Source: Bacteroidales bacterium (GTDB taxonomy: Bacteria > Bacteroidota > Bacteroidia > Bacteroidales > P3). Taken from it: 64,000 nt of DNA. The translations under genes were made by a program, and so were the position numbers. The notes under the pieces were generated by a model. That model searched no databases. It saw only the letters and a list, made by a program, of their open reading frames with translations, and was not told the origin of the DNA. The DNA lies in the NCBI GenBank assembly GCA_017451385.1, contig JAFSPS010000002.1:62001-126000 (forward strand), given 5' to 3'. Of the stretch, positions 37,661 through 45,885 are shown one piece after another (within the stretch, counting starts at the first letter, position 1; the number at the start of each line of letters is the position of its first letter).

Positions 37661-38932
37661 ATGGATAGCAAAATAAAAATATGTGTCATAGGATTGGGCT
37701 ATGTGGGGTTGCCTCTGGCGAGGCTCTTCTCCACACAGTTTCCCACCATAGGATTCGACATAGACCAGCAACGCGTCGATGAAGTCATGCACGGTCACGA
37801 CAGTACCAGCGAAGTCTCCGACGGACTGTTGCAAGAGGCCCTGACGCGTCATGGACTGCGATGCACAACTAATATCGAAGAGATTAGAGATTGCAATTTC
37901 TATGTTGTCGCTGTGCCAACTCCTGTGCGCAACGACCATACGCCGGACATCTCCATCATCTTGAATGCCAGCGAGACAATAGGCAGGGTCATAGCTCGTG
38001 GCGACATAGTGGTGTATGAGAGTACCGTCTATCCGGGCATGACCGAGGACGAGTGCATACCCGTCATAGAGCGTGTCAGCGGTCTGACCTATAACGTTGA
38101 TTTCTATGCTGGCTACAGTCCCGAGCGCATTAACCCCGGCGACAAAGAGCACACCGTAGATAAAATAATAAAAGTAACCTCCGGCAGCACTCCCGAGGTG
38201 GCAGAGATAGTGGACCGCATCTATAACACTGTGCTCACAAATGGTACTTTTAAGGCATCGAGTATCCGTGTGGCAGAGGCTGCCAAGATAATAGAGAATA
38301 CGCAGCGCGACATCAACATAGCCTTCATGAACGAGCTGGCGCGAATATTTAATGCCATGGGCATAGACACCCACGATGTTATTGAAGCTGCTGCCACCAA
38401 GTGGAACTTCATCAAGTTAAGTCCCGGTCTTGTAGGTGGTCATTGCATCTCTGTTGACCCCTACTATCTCATTCACAACGCACAGTCGCACGGCGTTTTC
38501 CCGCGTCTGATGCGCAATGCTCGCTTCCTCAACGACAGCATGGGCGAGTATGTGGCTGACGAGGTCATTCGCCTAATGAACAAGAAAGGCATCCTTGTGC
38601 GCGATGCACGTGTCCTCATTCTCGGCGTCACCTTCAAGGAAGACTGTCCCGACATTCGTAACACGCAGGTCAAAGAGCTGTACAAACACCTCTCTGAGTT
38701 CATCAATGACATCACCATCTACGACCCCTATGCCAATGCCGACATCGTTATGTCCGAGTACAATATCGGTATCGTGAATACCTTGCCTCAGCAGCACTAC
38801 GATGTTGTCATCCTCGCTGTGGCCCATAGTGTCTTTCTCACGCTTGACATCACTTCGATGCTCAACGAAAATAGCGTAGTATATGATGTGAAGGGTGTCC
38901 TGCCGCGCGATATCATTGATGCTCGTTTGTAA
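37661..38932 (+). CDS. wbpA: WbpA-type UDP-N-acetylglucosamine 6-dehydrogenase
   Basis: A 423-residue nucleotide-sugar dehydrogenase. It has the NAD-binding start CVIGLGYVGLPLARLF, YESTVYPGMTED and AGYSPERINPGD typical of the WbpA/TviB type, a TQRDINIAFMNELA helix, and the active-site GGHCISVDPYYL with the catalytic Cys. It should oxidise C6 of UDP-GlcNAc to UDP-GlcNAcA, the entry step of the pathway. TviB-like use of UDP-GalNAc or UDP-ManNAc cannot be excluded by sequence, but the neighbours point to UDP-GlcNAc. Confidence 0.9.
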   Translation: MDSKIKICVIGLGYVGLPLARLFSTQFPTIGFDIDQQRVDEVMHGHDSTSEVSDGLLQEALTRHGLRCTTNIEEIRDCNFYVVAVPTPVRNDHTPDISIILNASETIGRVIARGDIVVYESTVYPGMTEDECIPVIERVSGLTYNVDFYAGYSPERINPGDKEHTVDKIIKVTSGSTPEVAEIVDRIYNTVLTNGTFKASSIRVAEAAKIIENTQRDINIAFMNELARIFNAMGIDTHDVIEAAATKWNFIKLSPGLVGGHCISVDPYYLIHNAQSHGVFPRLMRNARFLNDSMGEYVADEVIRLMNKKGILVRDARVLILGVTFKEDCPDIRNTQVKELYKHLSEFINDITIYDPYANADIVMSEYNIGIVNTLPQQHYDVVILAVAHSVFLTLDITSMLNENSVVYDVKGVLPRDIIDARL

Positions 38933-39022
38933 GGGGCGCTGCCACTCTATATCTAATACCCCTCAGACCGTTCACATATCTTTCCATCGCGCGATGGGCA
39001 TCATAAGCAAAAACTAAGAGTC

Positions 39023-39547
39023 ATGTTTCAAGTACATCCTTCAAGTTATATTGACGACAATGTTACTATCGGTGATGGCACCAAGATATGGCATTTCTGC
39101 CATGTCCAAAGCGGTGCCGTGATTGGCAAGAACTGCTCGCTGGGGCAGAATGTCAACATTGGCAATAATGTTAGGATTGGCAATGGCGTGCGCATACAGA
39201 ACAACGTCTCTGTCTATGAGGGTGTTGAGTTGGAGGACAATGTCTTCTGTGGTCCTTCGTGCGTTTTCACCAATGTCCTCATCCCCCGTGCCCATTTCCC
39301 TGTCCACGGCCGCTACGAACGTACGCTCGTCAAGGAAGGTGCCTCGCTGGGCGCCAACTGCACTATAGTATGTGGTCACACTATCGGACGCGGTGCTATG
39401 ATTGCCGCAGGTGCTGTGGTGACCAAGGATGTGCCGGACTTTGCTATCATGGCTGGTGTCCCCGCCCGCTGCATCGGCTTCGTCAACGAGCGTGGCGAGA
39501 AAGTCAACAAGGGTGATGCTTCCAGCAACGGAAAGGCCGACCGCTAA
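39023..39547 (+). CDS. wbpD: WbpD-type UDP-sugar 3-N-acetyltransferase
   Basis: A 174-residue left-handed beta-helix acetyltransferase built of hexapeptide repeats (IGKNCSLGQNVNIGNNVRIGNG and following). The helix is interrupted near residue 95 by the loop with PRAHFPVHGRYERTLVKEG, where the catalytic His lies in WbpD-type enzymes. It should transfer acetyl from acetyl-CoA to the 3-amino group made by WbpE. The C-terminus ends in a short polar tail. It is 90 bp after wbpA and 24 bp before wbpE. Confidence 0.9.
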   Translation: MFQVHPSSYIDDNVTIGDGTKIWHFCHVQSGAVIGKNCSLGQNVNIGNNVRIGNGVRIQNNVSVYEGVELEDNVFCGPSCVFTNVLIPRAHFPVHGRYERTLVKEGASLGANCTIVCGHTIGRGAMIAAGAVVTKDVPDFAIMAGVPARCIGFVNERGEKVNKGDASSNGKADR

Positions 39548-39571
39548 TAATGATAAGCCAATCAACAGAAA

Positions 39572-40699
39572 ATGCAATTTCGAGACCTCGTCAAGCAATA
39601 TAACGCTCTGCAATCGCAGATAAATCAAGCCATACACGATGTTGTCGCAGGTGGACAGTACATCATGGGGCAACAAGTTGCGGAGCTTGAGAGACTGCTC
39701 TCTGCCTATGTGGGAACAAAGCACTGCATCACTTGTGCCAATGGCACCGATGCTCTCACTCTTGCACTCAAAGCGTGGGGTATCGGGAAGGGCGACGCCG
39801 TCTTTGTGCCAGATTTCACGTTCTTCTCCTCCGCCGAAGTCGTGGCACTTGAAGGGGCCACACCCGTCTTTGTTGATGTTGATACGGCTACGTTCAATAT
39901 CGACCCTCAGAGCCTTGAGGACTGCATCCGTCGCGTCAAGGAAGAGGGTGCGATGGTGCCCCGCGTCATTGTTGCCGTCGATCTCTTTGGCCTGCCTGCC
40001 AACTACGGTGCCCTGCGGGATGTGGCAGACCGCTATGGCCTGCTGATTCTCGAAGACGGTGCACAGGGCTTTGGTGGCAGCATCGACGACAGGCGTGCGT
40101 GCTCCTTTGGCGACATCAGCACTACATCCTTTTTCCCTGCCAAACCGTTGGGGTGCTACGGAGATGGCGGTGCTGTCTTCACCGACAACGACGAGTGGGC
40201 TGCCGCTATTGCCTCCTTACGCCTACATGGTAAGGGAGTGGATAAATACGACAATGTGCGCATCGGTCTCAACTCGCGCCTCGACACGTTGCAGGCTGCG
40301 GTGTTGCAAGTCAAGTTGCAATCTTTTGACCGTGAGTTGGAGCAGGTGAACACTGCTGCCCACGAGTACTCGCGTCAGCTGTCGTCACATGTCGTGACAC
40401 CGATGACGCCCAATGGCTATCGCTCCAGCTGGGCACAGTACACCATCCAGTTATCCGATATGTCTTGTCGCAACGCATTACAGCGGGCACTACGCAATGC
40501 AGGCATCCCCTCCATGGTGTATTACCCCAAACCCATGCATGCACAGACGGCCTTTCGGTCGTTGAGCCAATCCGCCGACTATTCACGCTATGCTGCCACT
40601 CGTCTCTGCGACACGGTACTATCTCTGCCTATGCATCCCTACATTGAGCTGTCAGAGATAGACCAAGTGTGCCGCGCAGTCATCGACAATCTCGTATGA
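39572..40699 (+). CDS. wbpE: WbpE/PorR-type UDP-sugar 3-aminotransferase (DegT family)
   Basis: A 375-residue PLP enzyme of the DegT/DnrJ/EryC1 family. The features are FRDLVKQYNAL at the start, CANGTDALTLAL (cofactor phosphate loop), LEDGAQGFGG (Asp to the pyridine N) and SFFPAKPLGCYGDGG with Lys191 as the PLP lysine. It should aminate the 3-keto sugar from WbpB, probably from glutamate. The homologue in Porphyromonas gingivalis is PorR, whose loss disturbs anchoring of T9SS proteins. It ends at two hairpins. Confidence 0.92.
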   Translation: MQFRDLVKQYNALQSQINQAIHDVVAGGQYIMGQQVAELERLLSAYVGTKHCITCANGTDALTLALKAWGIGKGDAVFVPDFTFFSSAEVVALEGATPVFVDVDTATFNIDPQSLEDCIRRVKEEGAMVPRVIVAVDLFGLPANYGALRDVADRYGLLILEDGAQGFGGSIDDRRACSFGDISTTSFFPAKPLGCYGDGGAVFTDNDEWAAAIASLRLHGKGVDKYDNVRIGLNSRLDTLQAAVLQVKLQSFDRELEQVNTAAHEYSRQLSSHVVTPMTPNGYRSSWAQYTIQLSDMSCRNALQRALRNAGIPSMVYYPKPMHAQTAFRSLSQSADYSRYAATRLCDTVLSLPMHPYIELSEIDQVCRAVIDNLV

Positions 40700-40769
40700 C
40701 GCTCCTCATTGAGCGTCACGCCATAGAAACAAAGGAAGTCCCGACACATGAGGCGACGGGACTTCCTTT
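40697..40769. terminator. Hairpin pair ending the Wbp operon
   Basis: An 8-bp stem overlaps the wbpE stop (40697-40704 with 40711-40718). A perfect 13-bp stem follows (40731-40743 with 40757-40769). The second ends in TTTCGTGTTT on the plus strand, and in the other direction it ends in GGAAGTC-free AT text. It likely serves both convergent genes. Confidence 0.7.
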
Positions 40770-40798
40770 CGTGTTTATTATCGCTTATTGAAACTATC

Positions 40799-41707
40799 CT
40801 ATTCTATATCGCGCACGAGGCGGGTGGGGATGCCGAGGAAACGCTGGCACTCACCGTTGGGATAGATGGACCATGCGCCGTTCTTGTCGTCGATGCCTGT
40901 GTGGAAGACTACGGCGTAGATATATTCCGTGGAGGCTTTGTTGGCTTTGACGGACCAGTACATGCCGATGCGCTCTTGCACGCCGATGGCTTTGACGGTT
41001 CTATAGCCTGTGGCAGGGAGGAATACGGCGCCTGCTTCTTGCAGTGCTGGCCATGTCTCTGTGTTGTAGTTGTTCACGTTATAGGTTGCTTCGGGGGTGA
41101 AAGGGATGTCCTTTCTGTTCCAGTTGTCGGGTAGCAGGAGAATGCCGTAGTGTCCGCAAACATGTGCTATGCTGCGTAGTTTGTGGGCGTTGGGGCGCTC
41201 GTCGAGCAGGTATTTCCATTCTTGTGCTGTCATGGTGCGCCAGAGTCCGGCTTTATTGCCGCCATTGCTGATGGCGTTGTAAACGCCCCAGTCGGCATTG
41301 GCGTAGTCGCCAATAAGGTCCACGGTGTGCGTGCCGCCGATGAGGTACAGGTCAGCCTCTGCCAGTATGCTGTAGGGCATATAGGCTGTTGCGCCGCTCT
41401 CTGCCCATCCGCTGGTGCCCCAAGCGAAGTTGTCTATCCATCCATCGTAGGTGGCGCTGATGTTCTCGTTGTCGGCACCCGAATAGTCGTATTGCTCGGT
41501 GGCGAAGCGCCATGTGTTGGTAGAGGCCTGATATTGCAGGACCCCTTGTGAGAAGTGTATCTGCTTGCCTTCGCCAATGGAGAAGACGCCCTGCAGAACG
41601 CCTTGTGTCATGGTGTTGTCGATGGTGTCGGTGTTTTCTTTGCCACAGCCTGCCACCATGCCGGTAATGACGCAAAGCATTAGTAACGAAAAGGTAAGTT
41701 TCTTCAT
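40799..41707 (-). CDS. Lipoprotein of a Bacteroidales-expanded family
   Basis: A 302-residue lipoprotein (lipobox MVAGC, Cys at about residue 21). The mature part has the pattern IHFSQGVLQYQASTNTWRFATEQYDY, then WIDNFAWGTSGW and MTAQEWKYLLDERPN, ending in YPNGECQRFLGIPTRLVRDIE. I recognise this as a widely expanded Bacteroidales extracellular module, often in multi-domain surface proteins, whose function is not known to me. Conserved Trp and Gly residues suggest a compact fold. It has its own promoter. Confidence 0.7.
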   Translation of the reverse strand: MKKLTFSLLMLCVITGMVAGCGKENTDTIDNTMTQGVLQGVFSIGEGKQIHFSQGVLQYQASTNTWRFATEQYDYSGADNENISATYDGWIDNFAWGTSGWAESGATAYMPYSILAEADLYLIGGTHTVDLIGDYANADWGVYNAISNGGNKAGLWRTMTAQEWKYLLDERPNAHKLRSIAHVCGHYGILLLPDNWNRKDIPFTPEATYNVNNYNTETWPALQEAGAVFLPATGYRTVKAIGVQERIGMYWSVKANKASTEYIYAVVFHTGIDDKNGAWSIYPNGECQRFLGIPTRLVRDIE

Positions 41708-41733
41708 GTTATTGTGGTGTTAAAATATTCCTG

Positions 41734-41741
41734 CAAAGATA
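41734..41741 (-). promoter_or_regulatory. Promoter -7 box for the 41-kb lipoprotein gene
   Basis: TATCTTTG on the minus strand, 27 bp upstream of the start. Confidence 0.55.
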
Positions 41742-41896
41742 CAGTTTTTCTGTATTAGTCGGCGTAGTATTTGTGCTTTTAGTGCAGATTAGATGCTTTT
41801 TGCTGAAGAGGTGTTTGTAGAGACATTCGGTATATTCGACGTGAAACTCTTGCGGTTGATGGACTGAACGTCAGGAGAGATGGAGGGCCATCATTC

Positions 41897-43672
41897 TCAT
41901 CCCAGCACGGCGTGCATCTCGTCGTCGCTGTCGTACATCATGCGGCGGAAGGGGTTGGCATCGTCTTTTTCGCGCGTGATGCGCACTTGGTTGTCCACGT
42001 GGCGGCATATCTCGTCATAGCGTTGTAAGGTTTTCTGCCATAGTTGCTCGTCGATGGTTTTCTTGCCGGAGAGGTCGCAGAGCAGGCGGTAGGCGTGCTG
42101 GCGTTTCTGCTTAGGGTAGTCAAATTCAAATAGCCATATTATCTGGTCGCGTATATGGTATGAATCAAGGTCTTCGCTGTTTTCTATGCCATGTAGTGTT
42201 TTGTCGAGGCTACATTGCGGCACTAACAGTCCGCCGAGGTTCATCCAACGGGTCTCACGCTGACCGGCGAGGTCGGCACTCGGGAGGTTGCGGCCGTCGG
42301 CCGTCAGCACGTTGCCGATGTAGTAGTAGAGCATCTGTTCGTAGGCGGCATAGGCTTGAGCGGCTTTGAGGATGACCACTTTACGGCGGCCATGTTCCAT
42401 GGCGTTGGCGGTGATTTCTATCTTTTCGCCCTGCTGTGGGCTGCGCAGGTAGGCCTGCTCGGTCCAGTGGCGTAGCAGCTCGCGGGCGCAGACAATCTCT
42501 TCTACGGTGTCGGGAGCCAGCGGGTCGAACTCTATTCTGTTGAGTTTTAGGGTGCGTTTGTCGCGTTCGGCAAACTTCTTCTCATTGCGCCGCAGGGCAT
42601 ACATGTTGTACAACCACCAGTAGGCAGGCATAACCTCGAGTTGGTTCTTGGCGGCGTTGTTGTTGATGAGGGAGAAAGGGAGTGTGATGTTCAGCTCGTT
42701 GGGGTAGTCTCCTTTGGCTACGAGGCAGTAGGAGGCGAAATAGGAGGGGTGCTTGAAGCTGGTGCATAGTCCTGCCCAGAAGCCGCGTCCGGCACGCAGC
42801 TCGCCGTCGGCGGTGCGACCATTGTGGTTGGACCCTATGGTGGCGCCGGCGGCAATGTTGCTTTGTCCCATGATGGTGGCGGCTATGAGGAAGGAGTTGT
42901 TGTGATGCTGTTCGTGGGCTGGGAAGATGAAGCTGTTGCCCACCTCGCAACGTGCTATGGTGCTGTTGTCGCCAATGATGCTGTCGTTGATGCGTGCGCA
43001 GTCTTCTATGTGTACGTTCTCGCCTGTCAGTGTGTTGCGCATCACGCAGCCACGCACCACATGGTTGTGGTAGCCTATCACGCTGTTCTCGATAGCAATG
43101 GCCTCGCTTACTACCGAGTCGCCGAGTATTGTGGTGTTGCTTATGCGTTGGCAGTTGGTTATGGTGCCATGGGCTCTAAAATATCCTGCGCTGACGGTTT
43201 TTTCTAATTGTTGCAGCAGCCGAGGACATCCACGCATTTTAGCCATCAGGTAGAGTTGGGCGAGACTTGATTCTGCATCGAATATTACACGTCGTCCACC
43301 GTTTTCGTTCATCACGTCGGCATAGAGGGGCGTGGTAGCCGTGGCTGTCATCTGTCCGATGTTGTAGAGTGTGCCCCATATAGTATATCCTGAGAGCATA
43401 CGGACATGATGCACTGCACTGCCTTCGGTGATACGGCAGTTGCGTATGCGGCTGTCGTATATGCCTTCGGTGAGCATGAGGTCGCCGCCGTGTAGTTTTC
43501 CTTTCTCGAAACGACCCAGTTCTACCTCGCCTTCAAAATGGTTTCGCCATATAAGGTCGGCAGAGAAGTTATTATATACAAAGATATTGTTCCAATCTTC
43601 AGCCGTATTGCCTTGGGCTTCAAGTTGTGCTATATGCTCAGGGGTGAGGTGCATAAAGTCTTTAGGGGTCAT
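41897..43672 (-). CDS. DUF4954 family left-handed beta-helix protein
   Basis: A 591-residue cytoplasmic protein. The central part (about residues 60-300) consists of hexapeptide-like turns (SRIRNCRITEGSAVHHV, SVIGYHNHVVRGCVMRNTLTGENVHIED) with text resembling sugar-nucleotide pyrophosphorylases and acyltransferases. The C-terminal part is helical with many charged residues. This matches the DUF4954 family of Bacteroidetes, annotated by some as UDP-GlcNAc pyrophosphorylase-related; no activity has been shown to my knowledge. The GxGxRxxP nucleotidyltransferase motif is not visible, so catalysis of that type is doubtful. Confidence 0.82.
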   Translation of the reverse strand: MTPKDFMHLTPEHIAQLEAQGNTAEDWNNIFVYNNFSADLIWRNHFEGEVELGRFEKGKLHGGDLMLTEGIYDSRIRNCRITEGSAVHHVRMLSGYTIWGTLYNIGQMTATATTPLYADVMNENGGRRVIFDAESSLAQLYLMAKMRGCPRLLQQLEKTVSAGYFRAHGTITNCQRISNTTILGDSVVSEAIAIENSVIGYHNHVVRGCVMRNTLTGENVHIEDCARINDSIIGDNSTIARCEVGNSFIFPAHEQHHNNSFLIAATIMGQSNIAAGATIGSNHNGRTADGELRAGRGFWAGLCTSFKHPSYFASYCLVAKGDYPNELNITLPFSLINNNAAKNQLEVMPAYWWLYNMYALRRNEKKFAERDKRTLKLNRIEFDPLAPDTVEEIVCARELLRHWTEQAYLRSPQQGEKIEITANAMEHGRRKVVILKAAQAYAAYEQMLYYYIGNVLTADGRNLPSADLAGQRETRWMNLGGLLVPQCSLDKTLHGIENSEDLDSYHIRDQIIWLFEFDYPKQKRQHAYRLLCDLSGKKTIDEQLWQKTLQRYDEICRHVDNQVRITREKDDANPFRRMMYDSDDEMHAVLG

Positions 43673-43716
43673 GGGTGTAGTATGTGTTTGTTATTGGATG
43701 ACGGTGTGGATTTCAA

Positions 43717-43760
43717 TAATAACTCTGTGGGGGTTGCATACAAATTCATTTTTTAGAGGT
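43717..43760. repeat. Degenerate GTA-type hairpin element
   Basis: ATAACTCTGTGGGGGTTGCATACAA resembles the AACTCC-GTA-GGAGTT element with changed loop and arms. Confidence 0.45.
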
Positions 43761-43777
43761 CGGTTGTTCTGAATGTT

Positions 43778-44182
43778 TTATTTGGTAACGACTGCGCCGC
43801 CCTCTTTCTGCCATGCAGCGATTCCACCGTCGAGGTCAACGACCTTGTAGCCTTTCTCTATAAGGCGGTCGCCAGCCATCTTGCTGCGTCGTCCGCCGCG
43901 GCAATATACGGCGATGATTTTCGTCTTGTCGAGTTTGGCACGTTGCAGGTTGTCGTCGAAGGTCTTGCCCCACATCACGTTGATGGCACCTTCGATGTGT
44001 CCTTCGGCAAACTCCTGCGGTGTTCGCACATCGACGAGAATCACGTTCTTGTTTTTGATGGTGTCGGCAAAGGAAGCCACCTCCAGCGAAGGAAAGGCAT
44101 GTGCTTTTTTGCTACCTATAATCTGCGCTGTGGCTGCGGTGCTGATGACGACGAGGAGGAGCAGAGCAAAAATGTATTTCAT
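43778..44182 (-). CDS. Exported rhodanese-like domain protein
   Basis: A 134-residue protein with a signal peptide (ends about residue 19, TAATAQ) followed by a single rhodanese domain: VILVDVRTPQEFAEGHIEGAINV at the start, and the active-site loop CRGGRRS with the catalytic Cys, then AGDRLIEKGYKVVDLDGGIAAWQ. Single-domain periplasmic rhodaneses transfer or carry sulfane sulfur; the partner is unknown. It precedes a TATTTTTG promoter on its upstream side and appears monocistronic. Confidence 0.88.
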   Translation of the reverse strand: MKYIFALLLLVVISTAATAQIIGSKKAHAFPSLEVASFADTIKNKNVILVDVRTPQEFAEGHIEGAINVMWGKTFDDNLQRAKLDKTKIIAVYCRGGRRSKMAGDRLIEKGYKVVDLDGGIAAWQKEGGAVVTK

Positions 44183-44216
44183 GGACTTGGTGTTTTGTGG
44201 TATCGTTATAATGATG

Positions 44217-44224
44217 CAAAAATA
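44217..44224 (-). promoter_or_regulatory. Promoter -7 box for the rhodanese gene
   Basis: TATTTTTG on the minus strand, 35 bp upstream of the start. Confidence 0.45.
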
Positions 44225-44311
44225 CGTATTTTGTGCGTAACGACAAAATGCGAGCGGGAATGGCGAAGCATGTGCCGCTCCCGCTCGCTGTAGGGGAATG
44301 ATGAAGGAGTT

Positions 44312-44605
44312 TTATTTATATCTCTCTTTGTATTTGTCAATCTGCACACGCATGGCGTCGATACAGGTGGAGACAGCCTGCTCGAAGGTGCCTGCTTGCT
44401 GGCTGTTGAAGAGCGTCTGGCCTGGCAGGGCGAGAGAGATTTCGGCAACCTTGTTGTTGGGACTTTCGGGGCTTTCCACCTTCAGCGTTACTTCGCAGCG
44501 TGTGGCGTTATCTACAAGGCGGTCAAGTTTCGAGACCTTGTCGTTGATGAATTTCTCCAAGTCAGCTGATGCGCTGAACTTTGCTGCATTGATGATGATG
44601 TTCAT
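44312..44605 (-). CDS. hpf: Ribosome hibernation-promoting factor, short form
   Basis: HPF/RaiA binds the 30S subunit in slow growth and promotes inactive ribosomes. The 97-residue product is the short form without the dimerising C-terminal domain: MNIIINAAKFSASADLEKFINDKVSKLDRLVD at the start and a central VTLKVESPESPNNKVAEISLALPG strand. In related genomes hpf directly follows xerC; here about 1.3 kb of repeats plus a transposase gene separates them. The region just upstream of its start is an AGAT-rich array. Confidence 0.9.
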   Translation of the reverse strand: MNIIINAAKFSASADLEKFINDKVSKLDRLVDNATRCEVTLKVESPESPNNKVAEISLALPGQTLFNSQQAGTFEQAVSTCIDAMRVQIDKYKERYK

Positions 44606-44609
44606 GGTA

Positions 44610-44966
44610 TTTAGATTTTTAAGGTTTTTTTTAGATGATTAAGATGGTGAGATTAGAAAGATGATTAAGATGTTAAGATTGTGAGATTAGAAAGATGATT
44701 AAGATGTTAAGATTATAAGATATTGAGATGATTAAGATTAGTATGATGTTAAGATTATAAGATTAGAAAGATGTTAAGATGTTAGGATTATAAGATTAGA
44801 AAGATGTTGAGATGTTAGGATTATAAGATTAGTAAGATGTTGAGATGATAAAGATTATAAGATTAGAAAGATGTTGAGATGTTGAGATTATAAGATTAGA
44901 AAGATGTTGAGGTGTTAAGATTATAAGATTAGAAAGATGTTAAGATGATTAAGTTTGTGAGATTAT
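44610..44966. repeat. AGAT-rich low-complexity array (left of RAYT)
   Basis: About 350 bp in which AGAT recurs roughly every 8 bp (AAGATGTTAAGATTATAAGATTAG and variants). It starts right at the hpf 5' end and stops before the RAYT palindromes. A matching array lies on the other side of the RAYT unit. The remaining 44967-45088 part of the gap holds the RAYT flank. Confidence 0.9.
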
Positions 44967-44999
44967 GGGTATGATATTTGTTGGTTGATTCATTCAGGG

Positions 45000-45082
45000 A
45001 TGCCCTGTAGGGGCATGAATCCAACAGCCCAGAGCGACGCTCTGGGTAAAATACCGTTGTAAAACATGCGCCCTGCAAGGGC
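45000..45082. repeat. REP-like hairpins on one RAYT flank
   Basis: Three palindromes with 3-nt loops: 45000-45016 (ATGCCC arms around TGTAG), 45028-45046 (CCCAGAGC-GAC-GCTCTGGG) and 45070-45082 (GCCCT-GCA-AGGGC). Confidence 0.8.
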
Positions 45083-45088
45083 AAAAGC

Positions 45089-45544
45089 TTAATCCGCCCA
45101 TACATACTGCTCATCAAATTCAATGTTGTATAACTTTAAATACTGTAGGTATTCGTCGTGAAACGACATCTTCTTGTGGTGTTCTCTTTGATTATTCACA
45201 TACGCCACCGTCTTGTCAAATAACGATTGACTAACAGAAAAGGCTGCATAACCGCCTTGCCAAGCGAACATTTTGTATCGGTCATCTATGGTCTTAATCC
45301 ATCGGCTGCTGTTGCGCTTGACTTCTTCGACGAGATGTGCTACATTTTCATTTCGAGACAATGTACATAAAATGTGAACATGGTCTCCGATACCCCCGAC
45401 ACGAATGGTCTGGCACCCTGTAGTATTAATCAGCTGGCCAATATAACTGTGCATACGTGCCAGATGCTCGTCAGCAATGTGCGGACTTGTGTTTTTCACA
45501 TGGAAGATGATATGCAGGTATATTTTACTAAGTGACTGTGCCAT
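45089..45544 (-). mobile_element. REP-associated tyrosine transposase (RAYT, TnpA REP family)
   Basis: A 151-residue Y1-type HUH single-strand transposase. The HUH motif is GDHVHILC (His55, His57) and the catalytic Tyr is probably Tyr115 in AYVNNQREHH. The family features SKIYLHIIFHVK at the start and a conserved WQGGYAAFSVS near residue 95 fit RAYTs rather than IS200 TnpA. The gene has no IS ends but is bracketed by paired GC-rich palindromes, the arrangement of RAYT genes with their REP elements. RAYTs cleave REP hairpin DNA and are thought to spread REPs while staying single-copy. Confidence 0.9.
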
Positions 45545-45565
45545 GGTTTCGTTTTTTTTGCTTTT

Positions 45566-45649
45566 GCCCTTTCAGGGCGTTTTTTTTAGCTACTCTAAGT
45601 CCCCAGGGCGTTGCCCTGGGCTGATGGCTTGACGGACTTTCAGCCCGTC
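45566..45649. repeat. REP-like hairpins on the other RAYT flank
   Basis: Palindromes 45566-45578 (GCCCT-TTC-AGGGC) and 45602-45620 (CCCAGGGC-GTT-GCCCTGGG), plus an imperfect GACGG...CCGTC at 45631-45649. The nearest and second palindromes mirror those on the left flank. Confidence 0.8.
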
Positions 45650-45684
45650 TTCATGCAACACATGTCATAGGATTGGATGATGGT

Positions 45685-45880
45685 GGGATGATTTGGATTA
45701 TAAGATGATTAAGATGTTAAGATTATGAGATTAGTAAGATGATTAAGATGTTAAGATTATAAGATATTGAGATGATTAAGATTAGTATGATGTTAAGATT
45801 ATGAGATTAGTATGATGATTAAGATGTTAGGATTATAAGATTAGTAAGATTTTTAGATGTTGGGATTATGGATATAAGGA
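45685..45880. repeat. AGAT-rich low-complexity array (right of RAYT)
   Basis: About 190 bp of the same AAGATGTTAAGATTATAAGA text as at 44610-44966, in the same orientation, ending at the xerC stop. Confidence 0.9.
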
Positions 45881-45885
45881 GATGA

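Noticed and set aside
44610..44966. The AGAT arrays as a CRISPR array
   Set aside because: Units are about 8 bp, contiguous, without unique spacers, and no cas gene is nearby.
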